A stretch of DNA of 64,000 bases. Source: Rhodococcus sp. PAMC28707 (GTDB taxonomy: Bacteria > Actinomycetota > Actinomycetes > Mycobacteriales > Mycobacteriaceae). How positions within the stretch are numbered: position 1 is the first letter of the stretch; each line of letters opens with the position of its first letter. This document shows, in pieces, positions 8,517-17,980 of the stretch. The notes beneath the pieces were generated by a model, which was not told the DNA's origin, made no database searches, and worked only from the letters and a program-made list of their open reading frames with translations. Made by a program: the position numbers and the translations under genes. The DNA is taken from the NCBI RefSeq assembly GCF_004795915.1, contig NZ_CP039253.1, positions 1,488,001 to 1,552,000 on the forward strand. The letters are read 5' to 3'.

Positions 8517-10388
8517 ATGACCACATCGAACACTGTCGATCTCGATCTCGGCTTCGCACCGACCTCCCATGCAGAGCTGCTGATATGGGTGAGCGAGGTC
8601 GTCGAACTCACCACACCAAACCAGATCGTCTGGTGCGACGGCACCGCGGATGAATGGGACCGACTGACAACAATCCTCGTAGATCGAGGCACGTTTTTCG
8701 CACTGAGCGTGCCTGCGAACTCCTTCCGCGCCATCTCCGATCCCCGAGATGTTGCACGCGTCGAAGATCGCACCTTCATCTGTACGGAAAACGAATCGGA
8801 CGCCGGACCGACGAACAATTGGATGGATCCCGTCGACATGACAACGGTGTTGACCGAGGAGTTCCGTGGCGCAATGGCCGGCCGAACGATGTACGTAGTC
8901 GGGTATTGCATGGGTTCCATCGACTCCGATGAGCCGAAATACGGTGTCGAAATCACCGATTCCGAATATGTCGCAGTATCGATGCGCGTGATGACCCGCA
9001 CCGGAGCACCTGTATGGGAACGTATGGGCACCGAAGCACCATTCGTCAAAGGACTTCATTCGGTCGGTGCTCCACTGGCACCGGGTCAACCCGACGTCCC
9101 GTGGCCGTGTGACAACACGAAGTACATCAGCCACTTCCCTCAGACCCGAACGATCTGGAGCTACGGATCCGGCTACGGAGGTAATGCACTACTGGGAAAG
9201 AAGTCATTTGCCCTGCGGATCGCCTCAGCCATGGCGCGTGACGAAGGGTGGCTGGCTGAACACATGCTCATCTTGAAACTCACCTCCCCCGCAAACGAGG
9301 TGCGCTACATCGCCGCAGCATTCCCTTCCTCGTGCGGCAAGACCAACCTCGCCATGCTCGAACCGACTCTCGACGGATGGACTGCAGAAACCATCGGCGA
9401 CGACATCGCCTGGTTGCGATTCGGCGAGGACGGGCAGCTCTACGCCACCAACCCCGAAGCAGGATTTTTCGGCGTGGCGCCCGGAACCGGAATGGCGACG
9501 AACCCGAATGCCATGCGCACCATCGCCGGTGGCAACTCGATCTTCACCAACGTCGCTCTGACCGACGACGGTGGTGTGTGGTGGGAGGGAATGACCGAGC
9601 AGGCGCCGGAGCATCTGATCGATTGGCGTGGCAACGACTGGACCCCGAACTCCGATACCGCCGCCGCGCACCCGAATTCGCGTTACTGCGCGCCCATCGA
9701 TCAGTGCCCTACTGCTGCAGCGGAGTGGAACGACCCGCATGGAGTCCCTATCTCTGCCATCTTCTTCGGTGGCCGTCGTGCGTCGACGATCCCGTTGATC
9801 ACCGAGGCATTCGACTGGCAACACGGGGTGTTTCTGGCCTCGATACTGTCTTCGGAAACGACGGCCGCCTCGGCGGGAAGCGTCGGGGTGGTCCGTCGCG
9901 ATCCCATGGCGATGCTCCCCTTCATCGGCTACCACGTCGGTGACTACTTCCAGCATTGGCTCGATATCGGGTCCCTCGCTGGTTCGCCAGGGGCGCTACC
10001 GAAGATCTTCTACGTGAACTGGTTTCGTCGCGGTGATGACGGAACCTTCTTATGGCCGGGCTTCGGTGAGAACCTCCGGGTCATCGACTGGGCGTTGCGC
10101 CGAATCGACGGACTGGTCGACGCGGACCCTTCTCCCCTGGGCTACGTTCCCACCTCCGGCTCACTCGATCTCACCGGACTCGACATCGATCGCGCCGATG
10201 TCGACACTGCGATGACACCCGACACCGACGAACTACTCGCGGAACTAACACTCATCGACCAGTGGTACGCGACGATAGGCGGCGATAAACTCCCCGATGC
10301 TCTACGCCAAGAGCTGAACTGGCTCAAAGCGCGTCTGAGCGGCTACCCGAGCGCGCTGACCGACTCCGATTGGAACCCGATTCGATGA
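8517..10388 (+). CDS. pckG: Phosphoenolpyruvate carboxykinase (GTP)
   Basis: A 623-residue cytosolic enzyme converting oxaloacetate and GTP to PEP, GDP and CO2, the entry to gluconeogenesis. The length fits the GTP class. Key features are [14 protein letters not shown] near residues 270-283 (kinase-1a loop with the reactive Cys), [28 protein letters not shown], and [12 protein letters not shown] (kinase-2 region). A GGAGGG site lies upstream of the ATG. The segment [20 protein letters not shown] near the N-terminus is also typical. The gene sits between a malic-enzyme-like ORF and a DUF5313 gene whose start overlaps its stop. Confidence 0.96.
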   Translation: MTTSNTVDLDLGFAPTSHAELLIWVSEVVELTTPNQIVWCDGTADEWDRLTTILVDRGTFFALSVPANSFRAISDPRDVARVEDRTFICTENESDAGPTNNWMDPVDMTTVLTEEFRGAMAGRTMYVVGYCMGSIDSDEPKYGVEITDSEYVAVSMRVMTRTGAPVWERMGTEAPFVKGLHSVGAPLAPGQPDVPWPCDNTKYISHFPQTRTIWSYGSGYGGNALLGKKSFALRIASAMARDEGWLAEHMLILKLTSPANEVRYIAAAFPSSCGKTNLAMLEPTLDGWTAETIGDDIAWLRFGEDGQLYATNPEAGFFGVAPGTGMATNPNAMRTIAGGNSIFTNVALTDDGGVWWEGMTEQAPEHLIDWRGNDWTPNSDTAAAHPNSRYCAPIDQCPTAAAEWNDPHGVPISAIFFGGRRASTIPLITEAFDWQHGVFLASILSSETTAASAGSVGVVRRDPMAMLPFIGYHVGDYFQHWLDIGSLAGSPGALPKIFYVNWFRRGDDGTFLWPGFGENLRVIDWALRRIDGLVDADPSPLGYVPTSGSLDLTGLDIDRADVDTAMTPDTDELLAELTLIDQWYATIGGDKLPDALRQELNWLKARLSGYPSALTDSDWNPIR

Positions 10389-10765
10389 CCACCGCACCTC
10401 GACCGAGCGTCCGGCAGATCGCCGCCTATCTCGCAGGCCGACCACTACCCGAGAAGTTCAGCGCCTGGGTCATCCACGACATCACCGGACCGGGTTCCAC
10501 GCGGCACTACGCAACCCGATGCATCGTCCCGCTGGTCCCGCTGCTGGCCGTGTGTCTGCTCGTGCCGGGCCCACTGTTCGTCCGCGCCGGCATGATGCTG
10601 ATCCTGTTGCTCCCGTTCGTCTATTTCATGATCGCTCTCAAACCGATCTATCAGCGCCATCGCCTGGTCACCCATGGGCTCGATCCCGCGCTGTTGACCG
10701 CATACAAGCAACGCACTATCGACGACGACGCGGCCCGCTATTCGGCGCGCTACCGTGGTTTCTGA
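10385..10765 (+). CDS. DUF5313-like small membrane protein
   Basis: A 126-residue protein whose ATG overlaps the pckG stop (ATGA), so translation is probably coupled. The first 30 residues are soluble. Then come [19 protein letters not shown] and two membrane helices at about residues 48-90, followed by [12 protein letters not shown]. This arrangement matches an actinobacterial family of unknown function (DUF5313). The 3' end overlaps the convergent TetR gene by 16 bases. Confidence 0.7.
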   Translation: MTTAPRPSVRQIAAYLAGRPLPEKFSAWVIHDITGPGSTRHYATRCIVPLVPLLAVCLLVPGPLFVRAGMMLILLLPFVYFMIALKPIYQRHRLVTHGLDPALLTAYKQRTIDDDAARYSARYRGF

Positions 10766-11346
10766 TCGATCGCGCGAAGTAAAAGCTCTTCGATCCGAAG
10801 ATGAACAGGATCCGTATCATCCTCTGTCGCAATGATACTGAGAAACAGTGAGGCTCCCGCCGCCATCGCGATCAGCGCTCTAGCGTCGAGCATGGCGTCG
10901 TCCGCTGCATCCCGCGACGAACCTGCGGAGAACAGTTCGGCGGGAGGCCCGCTGAAGCTCTGCCAGAGCTGACGACGAAGATCCTCGTTACGAGTGAAGG
11001 TACTGATCAGACCCGGAACTGCTGCGCGCACTTCTGGTTTGGCGAACAGCTCGCGGCTGCCTGTTGCCACCCATCGCACCCAACCGTTCGGGTCCGTACC
11101 GTCGAACGGTTCGAGGTCGGGGGTTGCTCCGAGGATCGAGTGCAACACCAGCTCAGCTTTGGACGACCATCTTCGATCGATGGTGCCGCGACCGACGCCG
11201 GCACGGGCCGCGACGCCACGCATGCTCAATTCTTCCCAACCGAGCTCCATCAGTAGCTCGCGGGTAGCCGACAACACTCGGTCGTCGACGCTGCTGTCTC
11301 GGGGGCGGCCAGCCCGACCTTTGCCGCTACTGCTGTCCGGATTCAT
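10750..11346 (-). CDS. TetR family regulator
   Basis: A 198-residue protein. The DNA-binding domain is at about residues 20-65: RVLSATRELLMELGWEELSM, then RGVAARAGVGRGTIDRRWSSKAELV. The ligand-binding domain follows and ends in a C-terminal helix. The gene is divergent from the cholesterol-oxidase-like gene across an 83-base gap, so it probably controls that operon. The gap includes CAATCGTCTATCGTCTATTG, a short ATCGTCT direct repeat near 11370, as a possible operator. Confidence 0.85.
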   Translation of the reverse strand: MNPDSSSGKGRAGRPRDSSVDDRVLSATRELLMELGWEELSMRGVAARAGVGRGTIDRRWSSKAELVLHSILGATPDLEPFDGTDPNGWVRWVATGSRELFAKPEVRAAVPGLISTFTRNEDLRRQLWQSFSGPPAELFSAGSSRDAADDAMLDARALIAMAAGASLFLSIIATEDDTDPVHLRIEELLLRAIDQKPR

Positions 11347-11429
11347 GAAATTTCGTCACACTCATCGTCAATCGTCTATCGTCTATTGTGGTGCCGCTGG
11401 CACCGTAATACTGCAATAGGGGTAACTGC

Positions 11430-13160
11430 ATGGTCGAACAAAACGTACACGGGTCGCTGTCGCGGCGCCGCTTCTTCGGCGCTGCGGCCGCCACCGCGGT
11501 AGCAGCCGCAGTCGCGGGGTCCCAATGGTCGCTCGCCGCTGCTGCACCGGTCGGCGAGGCCTCGCTCACGGTGCCGCCCGAGTTCCCCGGGGGAATCGAC
11601 CTCTATCAGCAGAGCTACGTGAACTGGTCCAAAGAGATCGTCTTCGACCACGTCTGGACATGCGCACCGCGGGGTGAAGGCGAGGTGGTGACGCTGGCCA
11701 ACTGGGCCGCGAAGCACGGCTACACGCTACGAGCACGCGGCTCCATGCACGGCTGGAGTCCGTTGACGGTGGTCCCCGGATACCCCGTCGACAAGGTAGT
11801 TCTCCTCGACACGACCACGCACCTGATCGGCGTGAGCGTGGATCCGACGGGGTCCCCTGCCACGGTGACCGCTCAGGGTGGCGCGAGCCTGCTGTCCATA
11901 TTGACCGCACTCGAAGGCCACGGACTGGGTTGGTCGAGTATCCCGGCCATCGGCGACATCACCATCGGCGGCGCTCTCGCTATCGACGCGCACGGCGCCA
12001 CCCCTCCAGCCGACGGAGAAAGTGCAGTCCCCGGAACCAGCTTCGGTACCGTCAGCAATCTTGTCACCGCCCTGACGGCTGTGGTCTGGGACGATTCCGT
12101 AGGAGAATACGTCGCGCGGGCCTTCATCCGTTCCGACCCGGCCATTCGCCCACTGCTCACTCACCTGGGCCGCACCTTCATCACCTCGGTGACGCTCCAG
12201 GCAGGCGCCGACAAACGCCTCCGATGTCTCAGCACCTTCGACGTCGGCTGGCAGGAACTGTTCGCCCCGGCGGGTTCCCCGGGTCGGACTTTCGAGAAGT
12301 ATCTCGCCGAGTTCGGAAGCGTCGAAGCCATCTGGTTCCCGTTCACCCAGGAGCCGTGGCTCAAAATATGGAGCGACGAACCGAACCGGCCGGAACAATC
12401 ACGGGAAGTGACCGGACCGTACAACTACGCGTTCTCCGATATGATCCCCGAGCCGCTCACCGACGGGCTGGGTGTAGTGGCGACACAGCTCGCGGCCGGC
12501 ACACCTGCATTCGGCGCGTCGCAGCTCGACGCAGTCAAGGCGGGCATGGCACTCACCGGTACCGCCGACATCTGGGGCACATCGAAGAACGTCCGCTTGT
12601 ACCTGCGCGCGACCACACTGCGAGTGACCGCGGGCGGAGGCGTGGTGCTCGCACTCAGGTCCGATGTCGCCACGATCATCCACGACATGACCAACTGGAT
12701 CGACGAGCGGCTCACGCATTACAGCTCACTGGGTCAGTACCCGGTCAACGGCCCTTTCGAGGTGCGCTTGTGTGGACTCGACAAAGATGCGGATGTGTCC
12801 GTGGAAAGCTCGGGCCCGCCGTCTCTTTCAGCGTTGTCCCCGGTTCCCGGCCATCCGGAATGGGACACGGCAATCTGGCTGAACGTGGTCTCTTTCCCCG
12901 GCACGCCAGGCATGCATGCATTCTTCCGCGAAATGGAGCTGTGGATGCATGGACACTATTGCGGTTCACTCGGCACTATGCGGCCCGAATACTCGAAGGG
13001 CTGGGCGTTCACCAACGACCAGTCACACGCCGACACCGAGTTTCTGACCCGAACACTCCCCTCCCGGTACCCCGAGTGGGAGTCCGCCTCCGCAGCATTC
13101 GACGAGTTCGACCCACGAAGAATCTTCCGAAACCCCTTCCTCGACAAGGTAATGCCATGA
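11430..13160 (+). CDS. FAD-linked oxidase, class II (covalent) cholesterol oxidase type
   Basis: A 576-residue protein with a twin-arginine signal (SRRRFFGAAAATAVAAAVAG), so exported folded. From residue 53 the order of segments follows the VAO-fold cholesterol oxidase of Brevibacterium: GIDLYQQSYVNWSKEI, WTCAPRGEGEVVTLANWA, RARGSMHGWSPLTVV with His107 as the covalent FAD site, and IGDITIGGALAIDAHGA. Then come VEAIWFPF and GPFEVRLCGLD, which hold the Glu and Glu/Arg of the active site. Family chemistry is oxidation and isomerisation of 3-beta-hydroxy-delta-5 sterols with release of H2O2. Another secondary alcohol substrate is possible. It is the first gene of a three-gene operon with 4-bp overlaps. 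Confidence 0.85.
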   Translation: MVEQNVHGSLSRRRFFGAAAATAVAAAVAGSQWSLAAAAPVGEASLTVPPEFPGGIDLYQQSYVNWSKEIVFDHVWTCAPRGEGEVVTLANWAAKHGYTLRARGSMHGWSPLTVVPGYPVDKVVLLDTTTHLIGVSVDPTGSPATVTAQGGASLLSILTALEGHGLGWSSIPAIGDITIGGALAIDAHGATPPADGESAVPGTSFGTVSNLVTALTAVVWDDSVGEYVARAFIRSDPAIRPLLTHLGRTFITSVTLQAGADKRLRCLSTFDVGWQELFAPAGSPGRTFEKYLAEFGSVEAIWFPFTQEPWLKIWSDEPNRPEQSREVTGPYNYAFSDMIPEPLTDGLGVVATQLAAGTPAFGASQLDAVKAGMALTGTADIWGTSKNVRLYLRATTLRVTAGGGVVLALRSDVATIIHDMTNWIDERLTHYSSLGQYPVNGPFEVRLCGLDKDADVSVESSGPPSLSALSPVPGHPEWDTAIWLNVVSFPGTPGMHAFFREMELWMHGHYCGSLGTMRPEYSKGWAFTNDQSHADTEFLTRTLPSRYPEWESASAAFDEFDPRRIFRNPFLDKVMP

Positions 13161-14326
13161 AAATATTCGAAACTGCCGACCTCGGCCCCCTCACGCTACG
13201 TAACCGTGTCATCAAAGCCGCGACCTTCGAAGGACGCACCCCGGAAGCTCTGGTGACCGATGAGCTGATCGATTTCCACCGAGCCGTCGCTGCCGGCGGT
13301 GCCGCCATGACCACCGTCGCCTACTGCGCATCCTCGCCCGAGGGCAGAACCGACCGCCATCAGATTTGGATGCGCCCGGAAGCTGTTGCAGGACTCACCC
13401 GTCTGACCGAAGCCGTCCACGCCGAGGGCGCCGCCATCTCCGCTCAGATCGGGCACGCGGGACCGGTTGCGAACTCGCAATCCAACCGTGCGACGGCATT
13501 GGCCTCTTCGTGGCAGATCAGCCCTCTGAGCATGCGGCTGACGAGGACAGCGAGCGCATCCGACCTCGATCGCATCGTCGCCGATCATGCCCGCGCAGCC
13601 AGAATCGCCGTGCAGTCCGGATTCGATGCTGTCGAACTGCATTTCGGGCACAACTATCTCGTCAGCTCATTTCTCAGCCCAGCGCTGAACCACAGGTCCG
13701 ACCAGTTCGGCGGGAGCCTCGAAAACCGGGCGCGCGTCGCACGGGCCGTAGCCTCGGCCGTGCGCGCCGAAGTAGGAACCGAGATCGCCGTCACCGCGAA
13801 GTTGAACATGGACGACGGAGTCCCGGGCGGCTTCTGGCTCGACGAGAGCCTCCAGGTTGCCCAGTGGCTGGAAAGCGACGGCTCGCTCGATGCGCTCGAG
13901 TTGACCGCAGGTAGTTCGCTGAAGAACCCGATGTACCTCTTTCGCGGAGATGTACCGTTACGCGACTTCGCGGCGTCGTTCCCACAACCGCAGCGAGCCG
14001 GTATCCGCATGGTGGGCAGCAAGTTCTTGCGCACTTACCCCTACAAAGAGGCTTATCTGCTCGAACAGGCACGCCAGTTCCGCAGTGCAGTGGACCTCCC
14101 GCTCATCCTTCTCGGCGGTATATCCACGCGGGAAACGATGGACCTCGCCATGACCGAAGGATTCGAGTTCGTGGCGATGGCGCGCGCACTTCTGCGTGAA
14201 CCGGATTTGATCAACAGGATGCAGAAAGAGGAAGTCACTTCCTCTCTCTGCATACATTGCAATCGCTGTATGCCCACCATCTACAGCGGCACGCGCTGTG
14301 TCCTCGTACAAGAAGGAACTCGATGA
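13157..14326 (+). CDS. Old-yellow-enzyme family reductase with C-terminal Cys cluster
   Basis: A 389-residue FMN TIM-barrel enzyme whose ATG overlaps the preceding stop. NRVIKAATFEGRTPEALVTD, AQIGHAG, AVELHFGHNYLVSSFLSPALN and RSDQFGGSLENR are typical of the NADH:flavin oxidoreductase family. Near the end CIHCNRC plus a further Cys nine residues later forms a possible [4Fe-4S] site. Such a site is found in 2,4-dienoyl-CoA reductase and BaiCD/BaiH-like enzymes, but the FAD/NAD domain that normally follows is absent. Reduction of an enone made by the upstream oxidase is a reasonable inference. An electron donor must come from elsewhere. Confidence 0.85.
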   Translation: MKIFETADLGPLTLRNRVIKAATFEGRTPEALVTDELIDFHRAVAAGGAAMTTVAYCASSPEGRTDRHQIWMRPEAVAGLTRLTEAVHAEGAAISAQIGHAGPVANSQSNRATALASSWQISPLSMRLTRTASASDLDRIVADHARAARIAVQSGFDAVELHFGHNYLVSSFLSPALNHRSDQFGGSLENRARVARAVASAVRAEVGTEIAVTAKLNMDDGVPGGFWLDESLQVAQWLESDGSLDALELTAGSSLKNPMYLFRGDVPLRDFAASFPQPQRAGIRMVGSKFLRTYPYKEAYLLEQARQFRSAVDLPLILLGGISTRETMDLAMTEGFEFVAMARALLREPDLINRMQKEEVTSSLCIHCNRCMPTIYSGTRCVLVQEGTR

Positions 14327-15066
14327 ATCGCTTGGCCGGACGCGTCGCATTGGTAAGCGGCGCAGCACGCGGAATGGGCCTGGCCCACGCTGCCGCGATG
14401 ATCGCCGAGGGCGCAAAAGTTGTCCTGGGCGACATCCTCGACGAGGAAGGCGCTTCGGCAGCAAGCGAATTGGGCGACGCCGCACACTACATGCATCTCG
14501 ACGTCACCTCGGAAGACAGCTGGGCCGAGGCCGTCGCAGCGACCACCGAGAAGTTCGGACCGGTCACAGTTCTGGTCAACAACGCCGGCATAGTAGGCGG
14601 CAACCTGATCACCGCCTACGAAACCACCGAGTGGCAGCGCATTCTCGACATCAACCTCACCGGAACGTTTCTCGGTATCCGAGCCTGCGCCCAATCGATG
14701 ATCGACGCAGGTGGCGGCTCGATCATCAACATCTCCTCCGTCGAAGGGTTCCGCGGTAGTCCTGGACTGCACGGTTACACCGCCACGAAGTTCGCAGTGC
14801 GCGGCCTGACGAAATCCGTGGCGCTCGAGCTGGCGCCGAAGAAGGTACGGGTCAACTCCATTCACCCCGGCTTCGTTCACAGCCCGATGACCGAAGGCAT
14901 CCCCGAAGACTTCCTACAGATCCCACTCGGTCGTGGCGGCAATGCCTCCGAAGTGTCCTCGATGGTCGTCTTCCTGGCCAGTGAAGAGTCCTCCTACTCC
15001 ACCGGATCCGAGTTCATCGTCGACGGCGGGCTGATGGCAGGCGTCCCACATCGCACCTTCGACTGA
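14323..15066 (+). CDS. Short-chain dehydrogenase, 3-alpha/20-beta-hydroxysteroid dehydrogenase-like
   Basis: A 247-residue classical SDR, ATG overlapping the previous stop. It has the TGxxxGxG-type site as SGAARGMGLAHA, DVTSEDSW, VNNAG, the catalytic Ser in NISSVEGFRG, and Tyr/Lys in HGYTATKFAVRGL. The sequence RVNSIHPGFVHSPMT and overall layout resemble actinobacterial 3-alpha(20-beta)-hydroxysteroid dehydrogenases. The upstream cholesterol-oxidase-like gene supports a steroid or terpenoid substrate, but substrate range in this family is wide. It is the last gene of the operon before a hairpin terminator. Confidence 0.8.
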   Translation: MNRLAGRVALVSGAARGMGLAHAAAMIAEGAKVVLGDILDEEGASAASELGDAAHYMHLDVTSEDSWAEAVAATTEKFGPVTVLVNNAGIVGGNLITAYETTEWQRILDINLTGTFLGIRACAQSMIDAGGGSIINISSVEGFRGSPGLHGYTATKFAVRGLTKSVALELAPKKVRVNSIHPGFVHSPMTEGIPEDFLQIPLGRGGNASEVSSMVVFLASEESSYSTGSEFIVDGGLMAGVPHRTFD

Positions 15067-15078
15067 GTTGCCTGGTAC

Positions 15079-15107
15079 ACCGGCGGGTGCACAGTGCGCC
15101 CGCCGGT
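15079..15107 (+). terminator. Hairpin terminator after the steroid-type operon
   Basis: Twelve-base arms (15079-15090 and 15096-15107) pair with one wobble around a five-base loop. The stem is very GC-rich. No strong T-run follows, which is usual in actinobacteria. Confidence 0.7.
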
Positions 15108-15400
15108 CAGGACGTCTTAGTAGCTGCGGTTGATCTCGCGTGCACGGGTTACGCGACGCAGTGGATCAAGTTCGAGAGCGACAACGCCACCTCTGCGCAC
15201 CTCCATACTCCCCGACAGATGGGTCCTACGAGCGACGGCGTTGTAGCTGTATCGGTAAGAACGATTGTCGGGATAATTCATGACCGGACATGTTTTCTCC
15301 TACTGACTCCGAGCGGCAGTAAGCCGTTGTAAAGAAACGATAGGAAAGTCCCGAACAAACCGGTATCGGTGAACCTACCGATACCGGTTTCTCCTCGCGG
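15108..15400. other. Intergenic space with no recognised feature
   Basis: This 293-base stretch lies between a terminator and the IclR stop. Short open frames occur, but none has coding-like third-position bias, a ribosome site or a recognisable product. A direct repeat, CCGGTATCGGTG / CCGATACCGGTT at 15360-15390, forms a small dyad that could end IclR transcription. Confidence 0.4.
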
Positions 15401-16156
15401 TCAAGCCAAAAGTGGAGAAAGTTGCTGGGCGTGCTCGCGCAAGGAGGGTAAGCACCGTCGCAACGCAACCGCATTCGACGCGCTACCGGACAGTGCGAGG
15501 CCGGCAACCAGAGAACCGGACTGCGACCTGATCGGCACTGCCAGGCACGCGGTATCGTCGTCGATTTCGCCGGTCTGAACGGCAAAACCATCGACTCGCA
15601 CATTCCGTAAATGTGTCTCGAGTTCGCTTCGAGTTACTATCGTCGAACGTGTCAATGCGGTCGGCCCTGTCGGCGGCAGTGCAGCAATGGGATCACTCTT
15701 CTCCGCAAGCAGTAGCTTCCCCAGCGCAACCGCGTGCAGGTTCCGATTCAAGAACGACTCGTCGTGCGGCATCGGGTACTCCGGGTCATTGTCTGCGATA
15801 CGAAGTGCCGAGTTCGTGAAGTAAGCCAGGTGTACACCGAATCTGACGGTCATACGGAAGTCAGCAAGAACTTCGCGCGCAGCTGTGCAGACTGTTGGGG
15901 TTACTGCGGCATCGATCAGCACCGAGATCTTGTGACCCAGCGCAAAGCCCGATAAATCGGGAAGCCTGACCAGGTACCCCTCCCCTGCCAGGATGTTGAG
16001 TAGTCGGTACGTAGTCGCCGAGGGCATATCCAGTACCGCTGCGACGTCCTTGGCCGTCACCCCGGCACCTGCGCGGGCTACCGCCTCGAGCACGCGTAGC
16101 GCACTCTGCACAGCCTTGGGTTGGCGGCCCGAGAACGAGCTGTCGTTACCGCTCAC
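15401..16156 (-). CDS. IclR family regulator
   Basis: About 251 residues from the GTG at 16156, which overlaps the permease stop (GTGA) and has GGGAGG seven bases upstream. The longer in-frame GTG at 16171 has no such site. The N-terminal winged helix includes AVQSALRVLEAVARAG and VTAKDVAAVLDMPSATTYRLLNIL. The effector-binding domain follows (FALGHKI, then TVCTAAREVLADFRM and a late DDDTACLAVPI segment). It is cotranscribed with the amine-module permease and is the likely regulator of the divergent amine oxidase operon. Confidence 0.85.
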   Translation of the reverse strand: MSGNDSSFSGRQPKAVQSALRVLEAVARAGAGVTAKDVAAVLDMPSATTYRLLNILAGEGYLVRLPDLSGFALGHKISVLIDAAVTPTVCTAAREVLADFRMTVRFGVHLAYFTNSALRIADNDPEYPMPHDESFLNRNLHAVALGKLLLAEKSDPIAALPPTGPTALTRSTIVTRSELETHLRNVRVDGFAVQTGEIDDDTACLAVPIRSQSGSLVAGLALSGSASNAVALRRCLPSLREHAQQLSPLLA

Positions 16157-17604
16157 CTCCGAACCTCCCACGGCCGGTAACTCGTCAAGATATCGTCTGC
16201 GGTTGTTTCGTCGTACACGCCGACGCGGGCGCGTGCCTCACTGCCGCGTCGAGCACGCACGAAGAAGACCCCATACCCGACCGCGAGCAGCAGGATGTAC
16301 ACCGCCGTTCCGGCCCCTGCGATGTAGGTGCGGGACAACGCCGCCCACGTGATGAGTGCGGTGAGCATCGTTGCTGCCGCGATGCCGATCACCAGGGGTG
16401 TGCGAGTCAGCTCCCCGATTCGGCGCAGAAACAGAGGGGCAGCGACACACACGGAGATGTAGGCGATGACGTACCCGTGTGCAGACACCGTCAATAGTCC
16501 TATCAAGACCTCACGGCTCGACGAAGCCACCAATTGATACACGATCGGCACCACCACTATGACCGGGATCGACAGGAGAAGCGCCGCATGTGGAGTGTGG
16601 AAACGTGGGTGGGTGCGACCGAGAATCTTTGGCATGACGCCCTCGCGTCCCATTGCGAACAAGGTCCGCGACAACGCGGTCGTCGAGCCGAGCACGCAGG
16701 CAAACCACGAAGCAGTGATCCCCAGCTCCATCAGTACCGACAGCGCAACGGAAGCACCACCGGTGCTGTCCGGGAGGGACAGAACAATTGCCAAGTCTGT
16801 GCTTTGTTCGATGGGTGCCGGCATTTGTGCGGCCGCCGCTCCGATGTAAAGAACTCCGAGCGCGATCGGAGTCCACCTGATGGCTCTCGGCACCGCGGTC
16901 AATGGATTACGCGCTTCACGGGCGACGGTGCCTGCACTCTCGAAGCCGACGAACGATGTGATTGCCAGGAGAAGCGCGAACCCGATGTTCGACGAATGCT
17001 CGGTGGGCAGATCGACGCCAGTAGTCCTCTCGCCGACAGTATGTAGAAATGCCACAGCGAGTACCGCCGTGGCAGCGAGAATCGCAAACACCTCGACTGC
17101 CAGCGTCACCCGAGATGAAATGCTCACACCGAGAATCATCAGCGCAAGCGCCACCACCCCGACCACGGCCGCCAGCATGGAGATAGTGATTGTGCCCGTC
17201 GGCACACCGACCCGGTTCAGCAGTGCCGACAGGTAGCTCGCGGCGCCGACCACACTCGCCATTGCTGCTGCGGCGTAACCGATGATCAGGGACCAGCCGG
17301 CCCCGAACCCCGGCACTGCACCCAACCCTTTGGCTGCGTAGCTGTAGAGACCACTGACGGCGACCATTCGCTTTGCGAACTGCCCGACGCTGTAGCCGAC
17401 GAATGTCATCAACATTGCGGCAGCCGCGAACACCGCGATGGTTGCCGCGCCGGCGTTCGGTATTACCAGCGCAGGCAACGTGACCATCACCGCAGATGGC
17501 GCGACAGCAGACACGGACTGGGCAAGGACTTGAACGAAAGTAAGCCGTCCGCGGCGCAGACCAGCTACCGGTGAGCTCGTTCGGATGGGCGGTCGGTCGA
17601 CCAC
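16153..17604 (-). CDS. APC superfamily permease (amino acid/amine)
   Basis: A 483-residue protein with about 12 membrane helices and a GTG start preceded by GAGGTGA. The N-terminal region AQSVSAVAPSAVMVTLPALV, the GYSVGQFAKRMVAVSGLYSYAAKGLG stretch and FVGFESAGTVAREARNP are signatures of amino acid/polyamine/organocation permeases. It faces an aldehyde dehydrogenase-permease-amine oxidase operon, so uptake of an aromatic or aliphatic amine is the most likely job. The IclR gene follows in the same transcript. Confidence 0.85.
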   Translation of the reverse strand: MVDRPPIRTSSPVAGLRRGRLTFVQVLAQSVSAVAPSAVMVTLPALVIPNAGAATIAVFAAAAMLMTFVGYSVGQFAKRMVAVSGLYSYAAKGLGAVPGFGAGWSLIIGYAAAAMASVVGAASYLSALLNRVGVPTGTITISMLAAVVGVVALALMILGVSISSRVTLAVEVFAILAATAVLAVAFLHTVGERTTGVDLPTEHSSNIGFALLLAITSFVGFESAGTVAREARNPLTAVPRAIRWTPIALGVLYIGAAAAQMPAPIEQSTDLAIVLSLPDSTGGASVALSVLMELGITASWFACVLGSTTALSRTLFAMGREGVMPKILGRTHPRFHTPHAALLLSIPVIVVVPIVYQLVASSSREVLIGLLTVSAHGYVIAYISVCVAAPLFLRRIGELTRTPLVIGIAAATMLTALITWAALSRTYIAGAGTAVYILLLAVGYGVFFVRARRGSEARARVGVYDETTADDILTSYRPWEVRR

Positions 17605-17980
17605 GGTTCACCTCGTTCCCGATTTGCTCGTTCCAGCCGAACATCGATGCACGCTAGCTCAACCAGGAAATAAGTATGCACCGAATGCAATGAAACTCCC
17701 GAACTCTCCAAATGGGAATTTCCTGCACCCGAAACGTTCGAAATCGGGATCGACGGCAAGGTAACCGCGGTCCACCTCGGCGAATCTTCGAAGTTCAAAT
17801 GAGAAAGTCGACGAAACCCGAATGAGAATTCCACGGCGGCGAGATACCCATTCGATTTTTTGCGTGACGTGAACCACATGGACGTCCTAGTGTCTGAACC
17901 AGAGCACACCGAGTGCGTGCGGTAATTGCACCGAAAATGGTTGCCCTGTAATTCAATTCACATCAATCCGAGAGGACGCC
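17605..17980. promoter_or_regulatory. Divergent control region of the amine module
   Basis: A 376-base gap between divergent permease and aldehyde dehydrogenase genes. Two similar near-palindromic boxes, AATGGGAATTTCC at 17711-17723 and AATGAGAATTCCA at 17821-17833, lie 110 bases apart on the same strand. They are candidate operators for the neighbouring IclR regulator. No gene is visible in the gap. Confidence 0.4.

Noticed and set aside
11930..14326. 798-codon open frame across the cholesterol oxidase and OYE genes
   Set aside because: Its 5' part is an Arg/His-rich out-of-frame shadow. Only the part from 13157 is real and is listed as the OYE gene.
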